A DNA stretch of 38,768 nt from Nanobdellota archaeon (GTDB taxonomy: Archaea > Nanobdellota > Nanobdellia > Woesearchaeales > GCA-2686295), in contig JAHJQL010000067.1 of assembly GCA_018819065.1 (NCBI GenBank), forward strand, positions 1 to 38,768, read 5' to 3'. The translations under genes were made by a program, and so were the position numbers. The notes under the pieces are model-generated. The model saw only the letters and a program-made list of their open reading frames with translations. It searched no databases and had not been told where the DNA came from. Shown here in pieces: positions 8,637-16,925 of this stretch (positions are counted from its first letter, which is position 1; every line of letters begins with the position of its first letter).

Positions 8637-9491
8637 ATGAGAAAAGCACAATTTGCAGGAACTTTTTATGAGCACTTAGAGTCTCGCCTAAAAGCACAGC
8701 TAGAATCATGCTTTCTTGGAGAGAGAGGACCTGGGTCTTTGCCAAATGTTAAAGCTGATAAGAAAGTAAAGGCAATAATTGTTCCTCACGCAGGTTATGC
8801 TTATTCAGGAGCTTGTGCTGCGTGGGCTTACAAGGCGCTTGCAGAGTCAAAGATGCCTGATTTATTCATACTAATTGGTCCAAGCCACCACTCTCACGAG
8901 TCAGGGTTTTCATTAGAAACCTTTGAAACCCCGCTAGGAATGGTTAGGGTTAAGCAGGACTTTGCAATTAAGCTTGCTGAAAAAGGGACTATTAAGCAAA
9001 ACGAAGCAATACATCAAAAAGAACACTCTCTTGAAGTGCAGCTGCCTTTTTTGCAGTTCGTATTTCAAAAGCACGCCGAGAAGATAAAGATACTCCCAAT
9101 ACTTATAAGCCAAGATGTTGATTTGGCTAAATTAGCGGTTGATTTAAAAGAGACTATAGTAGACATGGGTATAACTGTCACTTACATAATAAGCTCAGAT
9201 TTCACCCATTTTGGACCTAATTACCGCTACGTACCATTCTCATCAGATGTTAAGAACAAGATATATGATTTGGATGCAAACGCCATTGAGTTTATAAAAA
9301 AGCTTGAGTCAAACGAGTTTGTAAAATATGTTAACGAAACATTTGCAACCATCTGTGGAACGCTTCCAATAGCTTTATTATTAAAAACTTTGAAGCCTTC
9401 AAAAGTGTCTCTTGAGCAGTATTACACTTCAGGAGATGTTGTTGGCAGCTACAAGAATTCAGTCAGCTATGCAAGCATAGTGTTTACTTAA
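8637..9491 (+). CDS. Memo-family protein (AmmeMemoRadiSam protein B)
   Basis: This 284-residue protein belongs to the Memo/MEMO1 family, related in fold to extradiol dioxygenases. Evidence is the start MRKAQFAGTFYEH, PHAGYAYSGACAAWAYKAL, LIGPSHHSH, KEHSLEVQLPFLQ, ISSDFTHFGPNY and CGTLPIALLL. The His and Asp/Cys residues that bind metal in human MEMO1 (PHAG, GPSHH, late Cys) are present. In prokaryotes it often neighbours an AMMECR1 protein and a radical SAM enzyme; neither is here. The substrate is not known. I chose ATG 8637, since the track's TTG only adds MFVK. A TATA-like TTTATAAT lies at 8603-8610. Its stop overlaps the stop of the convergent ABC permease in TTAA. Confidence 0.85.
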   Translation: MRKAQFAGTFYEHLESRLKAQLESCFLGERGPGSLPNVKADKKVKAIIVPHAGYAYSGACAAWAYKALAESKMPDLFILIGPSHHSHESGFSLETFETPLGMVRVKQDFAIKLAEKGTIKQNEAIHQKEHSLEVQLPFLQFVFQKHAEKIKILPILISQDVDLAKLAVDLKETIVDMGITVTYIISSDFTHFGPNYRYVPFSSDVKNKIYDLDANAIEFIKKLESNEFVKYVNETFATICGTLPIALLLKTLKPSKVSLEQYYTSGDVVGSYKNSVSYASIVFT

Positions 9492-11485
9492 GATTCCTTA
9501 TCTTTATTCTTCTTCTCCCTTTTATCTTTCTTCTTTTCTTCCTTCTCCAAATTTTTCTTTAAAACACCAATCATACCTTCACGGTTTTTAAATCTTAACT
9601 TCCAAGCAAGCCTCTTCTCTTTTAACATCTTGCTCACCCAATTTGCAAACTTATTATTCTCTTTTGTGTGGGATTTAAACTGTTCATCACTAATCTTTTC
9701 AAGAACCCCTAGCAACTCTTTTTTATTTCTTATAGTGTGCTCATCAATGTTTAAGAAGCAGTCGTCAGGGATATATATTTGACCTGAATATTTTATGTGT
9801 ATTCCTCTTTTAAAGAAAGTCGCTCTTGAAAGCTCATTAACTATGACAACTAAAATGATTAATGCAACGATTGCAACTCCAAGAACTAAAAACTCATTTA
9901 ATGCACCTAAGAAGTCAAGCTTGAATAAAAAAGTCTTCTTCAACAGCTCAGAAGAAACAACGTAAGGATTAAACTTAACAGCACTCTTTATCACATCAGA
10001 CATTGATTCAATTGGCAAGATCAAGTTAGATAATAATAATAAGATGCTACCAACAGATATTGAAAGCATAGTTGCTGATTCTTGAGTGCTAGAAATATAT
10101 CCTATAATCATTCCTGTGAATATAAAGATAGTCATAGTGATTAAAATTATAGCTATTGTTAGCAAGTAATTGTCAAATATACGGTTGTCTAGGAAGAAAT
10201 AAGAAAGTCCCAGGATAACAGCTATTTGAACTAGCAGCACTATAAAGCTTGTGAAGTAAGTTGTGACTATGAAGAATTCTTCCTTTGTTGGAGTTGTAAA
10301 ATTCCTAAAAAACGCCTTTGAGCTTTTCTCCATCATAATCAAAGAGCTTGACAGCATTATACCTATAAACATTATCACTAATGTTAGCAAGTAAGGGAAC
10401 ATGAAAACTAGCTGGTTAGATTCTGAGATTATAGGTCTAATCTCAGTTCTTATTGGGCTGACAATGTCTTCTGCAGTTGAAACGTCTAATTTCTCAAGAT
10501 TTGCATTTATGCTTTCAAGCTTGATTTTTAATGCGTCAGAGTCTTTTTTAAGGTTCTCAAGAGCTGTTTTTATAGAATCAAGCTTTGTTATCACTTCTTT
10601 ATTCTTTTTACTACCATCAACTAGCTTAGTTTTTAGAATAGTTATTTTTGCAGTTGCGTTATCTATTAGTTGGTTGAAATTGTCAAGGTTTTCAGGTGTG
10701 TTATTATATATTTGGTTAATGCTTGTTTGAATGCTTGTTAAGCTATTCTTAAAATCAGTTGCTGAAATGTTGCCCAGAGAGTCTGCAAATGTTTGACCCT
10801 CAACAACTGCATCTAAACCTTCAGACTTCAAATCTTTTGCATCACTAAAGATGTCTCCTCCAGCTGTTTTTATATCCTTTAAAGATATATCTTGGCTTGT
10901 GAAGTCTATATCAGAAGATGCTTTTTTTGTATCTTCAATTGACGAACTTATAGTGTTTGCGGCGGATTTCATATTTATAATTGTGAGAATGTTTTCATCT
11001 ACGTCTTGTTTTGTCTTGAGGATTTTTGTAAGCAACACCTGCGTTAAATCCTTACTTATCTCTGTTGTTCTAAACTCAAACTTTTCAGAGATGCTGCCAA
11101 TTATTTGATATACTAAGTTTGTTCTTGAGTAATCAGCGTAAAACACCACGTTGTTAGACTCATTTTTTCCAAGTTCAAAATCTTTTGGAAATATTATGCA
11201 CAGGTGGGTTGATCCTTTTTTAATTTCATCAATGCATAGTTCTTCAGAGCCATACTTTGCAACTAAGTAATTGTTAAGTTTCATCTCGTTTATGAATGAA
11301 TTCGTCAATGAATTATTCGAATCAGGTGTGTAATATCCTATTGATAAAGCGTAAGTAGATGGCTTGTTTAAAGCTAGTCCAACCAGTAGAATTATTAGCA
11401 GCGGTCCAAATATAACTATGAATGCTGAACCTTTAGCCCTTATCAGCAGTTTAAGATTTTTTTTGATTATTTTTGTAAATTTCAT
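9488..11485 (-). CDS. ABC-2 type exporter permease with large extracytoplasmic domain
   Basis: This 665-residue membrane protein is the partner of the ATPase encoded just upstream. There is one membrane helix near the N-terminus (FIVIFGPLLIILLVGLAL). About 340 residues outside the membrane follow, with predicted coiled-coil stretches rich in K, D, S and I. A C-terminal block of five or so helices (MFPYLLTLVIMFIGIML onward) completes the ABC2 layout. The cytoplasmic tail ends in a very Lys/Glu-rich segment. The shape resembles YhgE/Pip-type exporters. The start at 11485 (MKFTKIIKKN) overlaps the ATPase gene by 35 bases; the track start at 11521 is deeper inside that gene. The substrate cannot be told from sequence. 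Confidence 0.8.
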   Translation of the reverse strand: MKFTKIIKKNLKLLIRAKGSAFIVIFGPLLIILLVGLALNKPSTYALSIGYYTPDSNNSLTNSFINEMKLNNYLVAKYGSEELCIDEIKKGSTHLCIIFPKDFELGKNESNNVVFYADYSRTNLVYQIIGSISEKFEFRTTEISKDLTQVLLTKILKTKQDVDENILTIINMKSAANTISSSIEDTKKASSDIDFTSQDISLKDIKTAGGDIFSDAKDLKSEGLDAVVEGQTFADSLGNISATDFKNSLTSIQTSINQIYNNTPENLDNFNQLIDNATAKITILKTKLVDGSKKNKEVITKLDSIKTALENLKKDSDALKIKLESINANLEKLDVSTAEDIVSPIRTEIRPIISESNQLVFMFPYLLTLVIMFIGIMLSSSLIMMEKSSKAFFRNFTTPTKEEFFIVTTYFTSFIVLLVQIAVILGLSYFFLDNRIFDNYLLTIAIILITMTIFIFTGMIIGYISSTQESATMLSISVGSILLLLSNLILPIESMSDVIKSAVKFNPYVVSSELLKKTFLFKLDFLGALNEFLVLGVAIVALIILVVIVNELSRATFFKRGIHIKYSGQIYIPDDCFLNIDEHTIRNKKELLGVLEKISDEQFKSHTKENNKFANWVSKMLKEKRLAWKLRFKNREGMIGVLKKNLEKEEKKKDKREKKNKDKES

Positions 11486-12455
11486 CTTTCTTATCTTTTG
11501 ATAGTGAAACGAATATATCATCTAAAGTAGGTCGACCAATCTTCATATCTATTACTTCTTCTTTGAGATTTTCAAGAATTTGGAATAATTCATGAAACAC
11601 TTTTTGAGGCTTGTCAGTAAACATTACAAGAACAGCGCCTTTTATCTCATGGCTCTTAATTAGTCCTTTTGAAATCTTTGAAAGAATCTTTGAGTAGTTT
11701 CCAGGATAAGTCTCAATGCTGACTTCTTGAATCTTTGAATACTTATTCTTTATAGAATCAGGACTTCCAACATCAACAATTGCTTTGTCCTTTATGATGG
11801 CAATCCTTGAACAGAGATTCTCAAGCTCAGTCAAGTGGTGGCTTGCCAGAATTATAGTCGTTCCTTTCTTGTTAATTTTTTTTATAAGAGTCCATATGTG
11901 TTCTCTGAGGATTGGATCTAAATCAGCAGTTGGCTCGTCAAGAACAAGCACTTCAGGGTCGTGTATTAGTGAGCATGCAATATCAAGTCTCCTCTCCATT
12001 CCACCAGAGAGGTTCTTTGCTAAAAGATTTTCATAATGTTTCAAATCCATTAAGTTTAACAACGTGTCAATATTTGTCTGAAGAGCATCATGAGACAAAT
12101 TGTAAAGTGAGCCGAAGTATTCAAGGTTTTCCCTTAAAGTCAAATCCTTATAAAAAGAGGGCGTCTGAGATGCAAAGCCATATATTTTTTTTACAGCTTG
12201 TTGCTTTTTAAAGACTGAGCGAAAAGTCATGGCTTTTTGAAAGTCTAACAAGTGTTCAAATCTAAAAAGGACGTCTCCATGGTCAGGTCTTAGAAAACCT
12301 ATTATTGTCTGCAAAAGAGTTGTTTTTCCAGAACCACTAGCGCCAATTATTCCAAATATCTCGCCTTTTTTAATCTCAAAACTGATGTTGTCTAAGATTA
12401 TGTGCTCACCATACCTTTTAACAACGTTTTGAATCTTAAAAATTGGCTCAGTCAT
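11451..12455 (-). CDS. ABC transporter ATP-binding protein
   Basis: This 334-residue ATPase drives the ABC-2 permease encoded next to it. Walker A is GASGSGKTT, the signature is LSGGMERRLDIA, and Walker B with D-loop is VLVLDEPTADLDP. The switch His is in LASHHLTE. A ~100-residue C-terminal extension follows, as in DrrA/CcmA-type drug or lipid exporters. Between Walker A and the Q-loop there is an unusually long basic segment (about residues 65-92) not present in typical members. It has a GAGG ribosome binding site just before its ATG and is the first gene of the operon. Confidence 0.88.
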   Translation of the reverse strand: MTEPIFKIQNVVKRYGEHIILDNISFEIKKGEIFGIIGASGSGKTTLLQTIIGFLRPDHGDVLFRFEHLLDFQKAMTFRSVFKKQQAVKKIYGFASQTPSFYKDLTLRENLEYFGSLYNLSHDALQTNIDTLLNLMDLKHYENLLAKNLSGGMERRLDIACSLIHDPEVLVLDEPTADLDPILREHIWTLIKKINKKGTTIILASHHLTELENLCSRIAIIKDKAIVDVGSPDSIKNKYSKIQEVSIETYPGNYSKILSKISKGLIKSHEIKGAVLVMFTDKPQKVFHELFQILENLKEEVIDMKIGRPTLDDIFVSLSKDKKDEIYKNNQKKS

Positions 12456-12548
12456 AAATTAACCTCTTTTTTTCCTCTCAATACCAACTTTCATTTAAAA
12501 AATAAGAGTATTTAAATTTAGTGTTTTAAATGACGTAGAATTAATCAT

Positions 12549-12560
12549 TAAATTTATAAA
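12549..12560 (+). promoter_or_regulatory. TATA-like box of the RNase P RNA gene
   Basis: AAATTTATAAAT lies about 27 bases before the predicted 5' end of the RNA. It shares the ~120-base space with the start of the divergent ABC ATPase gene. Confidence 0.45.
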
Positions 12561-12579
12561 TATTAAGCCTGTTCTGTGT

Positions 12580-12938
12580 GTAGTAGGACGGTGATTGACT
12601 TTCGGTTTATAACTGAGGAAAACAAAAACTCCGTGTTTTTGAGCCTCAGTTTGAATAACTGAGGAAAGTCCGCCCACTAATTATGTAGTCACTCTCGGAA
12701 GAGAGATCCTGAAAAGGATGGCAACGGCTCAGAAACGAGACCACCTATGAACAAAAGAATGATGTGGCGAATCAATAGGCGACTGTTGAAAGCTAACCTG
12801 CTGACGGTGTTTTTAGGAATGGATGAAACGGCGAGTCCTGACTTGTGCAAGCCAAAATGGCGCTAAGTAGAATGTCAAGATGGACTGTCTGAAACATTAC
12901 AGAGTCCAACAAAAGGCGGCTTACAACCGTTCTACAAA
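12580..12938 (+). ncRNA. rnpB: RNase P RNA
   Basis: This is the catalytic RNA of RNase P, which removes tRNA 5' leaders. The universal CR-I sequence GAGGAAAGTCCGCC is at 12660-12673. The matching CR-V, ACAAAAGGCGGCTTAC, is near 12909, and together they form P4. Helix P1 pairs GTAGGACGG (12583-12591) with CCGTTCTAC (12927-12935), nine pairs with one G-U. Other type-A-like landmarks lie between them. Between P1 and CR-I a long hairpin pairs ACTGAGG with CCTCAGT and an inner AAAAAC with GTTTTT. The ends are estimated from P1; the true termini may differ by several bases. Confidence 0.93.
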
Positions 12939-12957
12939 TTTAATTTAATGGTGAAAA

Positions 12958-13116
12958 ATGAGTCGAAAAGATAAAATAAGCATGCCTTCTTCAGGTGCAG
13001 GGATAACTAGGTATTTTGACGATTACAAATCAAAGATAGAATTTAAACCAGAATACATTATAGTCTTAGTAATAATAGTTATAATTATAGAAATAATTCT
13101 GCACATGAGTGGTTGA
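12958..13116 (+). CDS. secG: Sec61-beta subunit of the protein translocon
   Basis: This 52-residue membrane protein is too short for the ORF track. It has the archaeal Sec61-beta pattern: a polar N-terminus with MPSSGAGITRYFD, a KIEFKPE segment, one membrane helix (YIIVLVIIVIIIEIIL), and a very short tail. It binds the SecY-SecE channel in the membrane. It lies 20 bases after the RNase P RNA and nine bases before the NAC gene, so it probably shares a transcript with NAC. The two other nearby start candidates (ATG 12948, GTG 12951) are out of frame. Confidence 0.9.
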   Translation: MSRKDKISMPSSGAGITRYFDDYKSKIEFKPEYIIVLVIIVIIIEIILHMSG

Positions 13117-13125
13117 GCAAGAAAA

Positions 13126-13464
13126 ATGTTTCCAGGCATAAATCCTCGTCAGATGAAGCAAGCCATGAAAAAAATGGGCTTGCAGCAAACAGAACTTGAT
13201 GTTCTTCAAGTAATCTTTAAAATGAAAGATGTAGACTTGGTAATTGATAATCCTAGCGTTTCAAAAATAAATATGATGGGCCAAGAGACTTACCAAGTCG
13301 TTGGTGAAGTTCGAGAGCAAAAAGCAGATGCAACACCCGAGATTTCTGAAGAAGACATACAAACAGTCGTAGAGCAAGTTGGTTGTTTGGAAAAAGAAGC
13401 CAAAAAAGCGCTAGAAGAGACAAAAGGAGATCTGGCTTTGGCGATAATGAACCTTAAAAATTAA
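13126..13464 (+). CDS. nac: Nascent polypeptide-associated complex protein (NAC alpha type)
   Basis: This 112-residue homodimeric ribosome-bound chaperone shields newly made chains. Residues 1-15 (MFPGINPRQMKQAMK) are the basic ribosome-binding start typical of archaeal NAC. The NAC beta-barrel covers about 30-65, including VSKINMMGQETYQVVG. A UBA domain closes the protein (about 75-112, ending DLALAIMNLKN). It follows the Sec61-beta gene by nine bases, a fitting pairing of co-translational targeting factors. Confidence 0.93.
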   Translation: MFPGINPRQMKQAMKKMGLQQTELDVLQVIFKMKDVDLVIDNPSVSKINMMGQETYQVVGEVREQKADATPEISEEDIQTVVEQVGCLEKEAKKALEETKGDLALAIMNLKN

Positions 13465-13476
13465 TCACACGATAAG

Positions 13477-13484
13477 TTTAAATA
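13477..13484 (+). promoter_or_regulatory. TATA-like box of the paralogue pair
   Basis: TTTAAATA is centred about 27 bases before the ATG at 13507, indicating its own leaderless promoter rather than read-through from NAC. Confidence 0.5.
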
Positions 13485-13506
13485 GTTCTAATAAGTAATA
13501 ATCTTT

Positions 13507-13992
13507 ATGGAGGAGTTTCAGGTTGCAATCGAGGCTGCTAAAAAAAATATACGAATAGCAGACCACATGCTTATAATGACTTTTCCACTCGTAAAAGACC
13601 CAAAATTGTTATTAGCGGTTTTAGAGAATACTTTTTCAGCGTTATCAAACGCAATGTTTTCAATTGTTTATTATGAACGTCTTTTTAAGAGGATACCACA
13701 ACACCGCGACACTTTCGAGTCAAAGTTTAACTTGTTTCAGACTACAATCGTTCCAAGGCATTCAATAAACAAAGAGTATGTTAAGCTCATACAAGAAATA
13801 AGAGAGGTGCTCTTAGATCATAAGAAGAGTCCTGTTGAATTTTCAAGAGGGGATAGGTTTGTGATTTGTTCTGAGAATTACCATGTAAAAACGATAGGTG
13901 TTCCTGAATTAAAAAAACAAATTATGAAGACTAAATTATTTGTTTCAGATATTGAGAGGTTGGTGAGTAAAAATGCTGGAATCTTTAAGTGA
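13507..13992 (+). CDS. Uncharacterised helical protein, first of a paralogous pair
   Basis: This 161-residue protein matches no family I recognise. It appears mostly alpha-helical. The N-terminal part (AKKNIRIADHMLIMTFPLVKD) is followed by a long amphipathic helix and the turn RLFKRIP. The same order appears in the next gene (AKEELKRVDHLIYVSLKY ... NKLIEQIP), so the two are diverged copies of one fold and may form a heterodimer. There is no signal peptide, membrane helix or catalytic motif. The genes overlap by 20 bases, so they are co-translated. Confidence 0.7.
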   Translation: MEEFQVAIEAAKKNIRIADHMLIMTFPLVKDPKLLLAVLENTFSALSNAMFSIVYYERLFKRIPQHRDTFESKFNLFQTTIVPRHSINKEYVKLIQEIREVLLDHKKSPVEFSRGDRFVICSENYHVKTIGVPELKKQIMKTKLFVSDIERLVSKNAGIFK

Positions 13993-14428
13993 TGCAAAGG
14001 AAGAATTAAAACGGGTTGATCACCTAATATATGTTAGTTTAAAATACACCCGGACAGTTGATGTTTTTCTAAACATAATTACTAGAATGATTGATGCATA
14101 TGACTTTTTAATAAATGCGTTGTTGAAATCCGCGTTAGAAAATAAACTAATTGAGCAAATACCAGCGTCTCCAAGAGAAAAGGGTGAGCTCGTAATGGTT
14201 GTCTTTAAAGATGAGGTTGTCAAGGAAAACATAAACCTTTATTTTCTGCTTAGAAAAATGCTTAAATCAAATCCTCAAAGAGAGCATGAATACAGAAGAA
14301 ACGTTACGATGACTACATATATAGATAACCGAAAAGAAATAATGAATATAGATATAGCGACTGATTATTATCATTTTCAGAAAGCATTCGTTGATTACGT
14401 TGAAGGTTTGATTACGAAGAAACCCTAA
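13973..14428 (+). CDS. Uncharacterised helical protein, second of a paralogous pair
   Basis: This 151-residue protein starts inside the end of the previous gene, in another frame. It aligns with that protein over roughly the first 60 residues, sharing the A-K-[KE]-x-[IL]-x4-DH-[ML]-I core and the IP turn. After that it keeps a similar length and a late aromatic helix (DYYHFQKAFVDYVEGL). Unlike its partner it has a charged middle segment (SNPQREHEYRRN). Function is unknown. Overlap, matching length and shared N-terminal core point to subunits of one complex. Confidence 0.7.
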   Translation: MLESLSDAKEELKRVDHLIYVSLKYTRTVDVFLNIITRMIDAYDFLINALLKSALENKLIEQIPASPREKGELVMVVFKDEVVKENINLYFLLRKMLKSNPQREHEYRRNVTMTTYIDNRKEIMNIDIATDYYHFQKAFVDYVEGLITKKP

Positions 14429-14429
14429 A

Positions 14430-14462
14430 ATACGTTTTTTTAACATCTTCTTTTTTAATTTC
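14430..14462 (+). terminator. T-rich terminator
   Basis: T tracts of seven and six lie directly after the stop of the preceding gene and before the next promoter. This separates the paralogue pair from the SUF operon. Confidence 0.45.
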
Positions 14463-14470
14463 TAAAAGAA

Positions 14471-14506
14471 AAATTTAAAAACAAACACAGATTAACTATA
14501 GTTAAT
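14471..14506 (+). promoter_or_regulatory. SUF operon promoter with perfect 16-bp palindrome (putative operator)
   Basis: A TATA-like AAATTTAAAA (14471-14480) is followed by ATTAACTATAGTTAAT (14491-14506), a perfect palindrome ending at the base before the ATG. It covers the expected transcription start, where a bound dimer would block initiation. The same arms, ATTAACT-N2-AGTTAAT, recur before the transposase fusion gene at 30324. Which regulator binds is unknown. An iron- or sulfur-responsive repressor would suit the SUF genes, but nothing in the sequence proves it. Confidence 0.6.
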
Positions 14507-15529
14507 ATGGTTTTGTCAAAAAAAGAACAAGAAAAAGAAGTGTTTCTAGAAGAACTCTTAAACGAGAAGAAAGAAATAGATAATTCTCTCGCTAAAACTC
14601 TGATAAGAGAAGATATTTTATCAAGAATAATAGAAAAAAACCCGCTCAAAAAAGAATTATTGATAAAAAAATACCTCAACAACAAAACAATAAAGAACAC
14701 TCTCGCAAAAATACACCAAGAAGTGATGGATGACTACAGCAAACGACAGACATTTGGACCAGGAACCTTTAGTGGTCTTCAAGGACAACTAAACTGCATA
14801 ATATTAACAAAGAGAGTAATAGAAGAAGAGCTCAAATGGAGCATCTCAGAAGTAATACAGAAAATAAACTATAAAACACTATACAAATACAAGCTAAGAT
14901 GCACAAAGACTTGCTTTACACACCTTCACGAACTAATAATCTCTAGTTATCCAGATGCAAACTTAAAACCTTACTACTTCAAGAAAGCGTCGAATGTGTG
15001 GATTGACAAAAACGGTCAAAAAAACGAGGTGCTTATAAAAGAAGCAATAAGAGAATTCATCAATGTATTAACAAATCCAAAAGGAAAATATAAGTATAAA
15101 TTCAAAGAACTACCAAAATGGGTTAACTATAAACTGTTTAGAATGCCTCTACTTCCACACAATACAAACTTAAGCTATCTCCTAAACTCCTGCTTTGGAA
15201 ACAGTCACATAAAAGCAGTGATGTATACCTATCCAGAGTTAAACTTAAAACCCTATTACTTTTCAAACGTTCCAAACAAGTACTGGTCAGGAGAAGACGG
15301 ACTAAAACATGCAAAAGAACTACTGGTTGAATTAATGGATATATTAACAAATCCAAAGGGAAAATACAAGCTGACAAAAGAAGAAGTGGTGCGAATATTC
15401 AAATTCAAAACGTACGGAAAACCAATTCTACCATACAAAAAAAACCTGAGAGGAATGCTCCAAATAATATTTAAAAATTCTCCATCAGCACCATTCAAAT
15501 TAGTGTTAGCAGAGCAAAACGATGAATGA
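14507..15529 (+). CDS. Repeat protein of unknown function heading the SUF operon
   Basis: This 340-residue protein has a charged helical N-terminus (about 1-90). Then come three copies of a ~60-75-residue unit at about 105-158, 187-252 and 279-336. Each unit has a hydrophobic helix pair. The first two close with the near-identical S/TYPxxNLKPYYF, and two units open with NPKGKYK. The units are basic and recall small DNA-binding repeats, but I cannot name the family. The gene overlaps the sufB start by eight bases and is translated with the SUF genes. A regulator or an Fe-S-related factor are both possible. Two Cys pairs are not arranged as a clear metal site. The operator palindrome sits directly before its ATG. 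Confidence 0.65.
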   Translation: MVLSKKEQEKEVFLEELLNEKKEIDNSLAKTLIREDILSRIIEKNPLKKELLIKKYLNNKTIKNTLAKIHQEVMDDYSKRQTFGPGTFSGLQGQLNCIILTKRVIEEELKWSISEVIQKINYKTLYKYKLRCTKTCFTHLHELIISSYPDANLKPYYFKKASNVWIDKNGQKNEVLIKEAIREFINVLTNPKGKYKYKFKELPKWVNYKLFRMPLLPHNTNLSYLLNSCFGNSHIKAVMYTYPELNLKPYYFSNVPNKYWSGEDGLKHAKELLVELMDILTNPKGKYKLTKEEVVRIFKFKTYGKPILPYKKNLRGMLQIIFKNSPSAPFKLVLAEQNDE

Positions 15530-16925
15530 AACTCACGACTTCAATTTAAGAAAGCAAGCATTAGACAATAAAAATGTGGTTCGATACAAGTTAAAACTAG
15601 CCGATGGGCTAACAGAGCAGACAATAAGAAGAATCTCATTAGAAAAACAAGAGGCAGAATGGATGTTAAACCACAGGCTTCAATGCTTTGAAATATTTAA
15701 AAAGATGAAACTGCCAAGCTGGGGCCCAAACCTTACAAAACTTGATTTGAACAAGATAACATACTACTTAAGTCCTGACGCAAAAAAAAATTCTAGATCA
15801 TGGGACGAAGTGCCTGCTGACATCAAAAAGACATTTGAAAAACTGGGAATACCAGAAGCAGAACAAAAATCATTAAGCGGAGTAGGTGCACAGTACGAAT
15901 CAGAAGTAGTCTACCACAACCTGCAAAAAGAATTAAGAGCAAAAGGAGTAGTTTTCGAAGACTGTGATGTGGGACTCAAAGAATATCCAGAAATATTCAA
16001 AGAACACTTCATGAAATGTGTACCACCAACACTACACAAATTTGCAGCGCTTCACGGAGCAGTTTGGAGCGGAGGAACATTTCTTTACGTTCCAAAAGGA
16101 GTAAAAGTTGCGCTTCCATTACAAGCATACTTTCGCATGAACGCAAAAAAAGGCGGGCAGTTTGAACACACACTAATAATAGTTGATGAAGGAGCAGAAG
16201 TCCAATACATAGAAGGGTGCAGCGCTCCACAATACACACAAAACTCACTACACGCCGGGTGTGTTGAAATATACATTAAAAAAGGTGCAAGAGCAAAATA
16301 CAGCTCAGTTGAGAACTGGAGCAAAAACACGTATAATCTAAACACAAAAAGAGCAATAGTAGAAGAAGACGGGGTAATTGAGTGGATTGGAGGAAACCTT
16401 GGAAGCGGAGTAACAATGCTATACCCAACATCAATTTTGAAGGGAAGAAACGCAAGAGCAGAACATCTAGGAATAGCATATGCAGGCAAAGGACAAAACC
16501 AAGACGTAGGCTCAAAAGTATATCACTTAGCACCAAACACCAGCTCAATTATTAAGTCAAAAAGCATAAGCAAAGATGGCGGAATGACAACTTATAGAGG
16601 AGTGTTGCAAATATCAAAAGCAGCCACAAACTCTAAATCAGCCGTTCAATGCGACGCACTCATGATGGATAATATTTCAAAATCAGACACAATACCATAC
16701 ATAGATGTGAAAAATAAAGAAGTAGACTTAGGACACGAAGCAACAGTTGGAAAAATAAGTCAAGAACAAATATTCTATCTTATGAGTAGAGGGCTTACAG
16801 AAGAACAAGCAATAAAAATGATAGTGTCAGGATTCATAGAGCCAATAGTAAAACAACTACCCCTCGAATACGCAATTGAGATGAACAGACTAATAGAATT
16901 AGAGATGGAAGGAAGCCTTGGATGA
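15522..16925 (+). CDS. sufB: Fe-S cluster scaffold protein SufB
   Basis: This 467-residue protein is the core scaffold of the SUF system, assembling Fe-S clusters with SufD and SufC in the cytoplasm. Recognisable segments are YYLSPDAKKNSRSWDEVP, the beta-helix portion ALHGAVWSGGTFLYVPKGV, IIVDEGAEVQYIEGCSAP, SVENWSKNTYNLNTKRA and GLTEEQAIKMIVSGFIEP. It is close to the usual length (about 470-495). It starts within the end of the preceding gene and its own stop overlaps sufD in ATGA, so translation is coupled. Confidence 0.96.
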   Translation: MNETHDFNLRKQALDNKNVVRYKLKLADGLTEQTIRRISLEKQEAEWMLNHRLQCFEIFKKMKLPSWGPNLTKLDLNKITYYLSPDAKKNSRSWDEVPADIKKTFEKLGIPEAEQKSLSGVGAQYESEVVYHNLQKELRAKGVVFEDCDVGLKEYPEIFKEHFMKCVPPTLHKFAALHGAVWSGGTFLYVPKGVKVALPLQAYFRMNAKKGGQFEHTLIIVDEGAEVQYIEGCSAPQYTQNSLHAGCVEIYIKKGARAKYSSVENWSKNTYNLNTKRAIVEEDGVIEWIGGNLGSGVTMLYPTSILKGRNARAEHLGIAYAGKGQNQDVGSKVYHLAPNTSSIIKSKSISKDGGMTTYRGVLQISKAATNSKSAVQCDALMMDNISKSDTIPYIDVKNKEVDLGHEATVGKISQEQIFYLMSRGLTEEQAIKMIVSGFIEPIVKQLPLEYAIEMNRLIELEMEGSLG

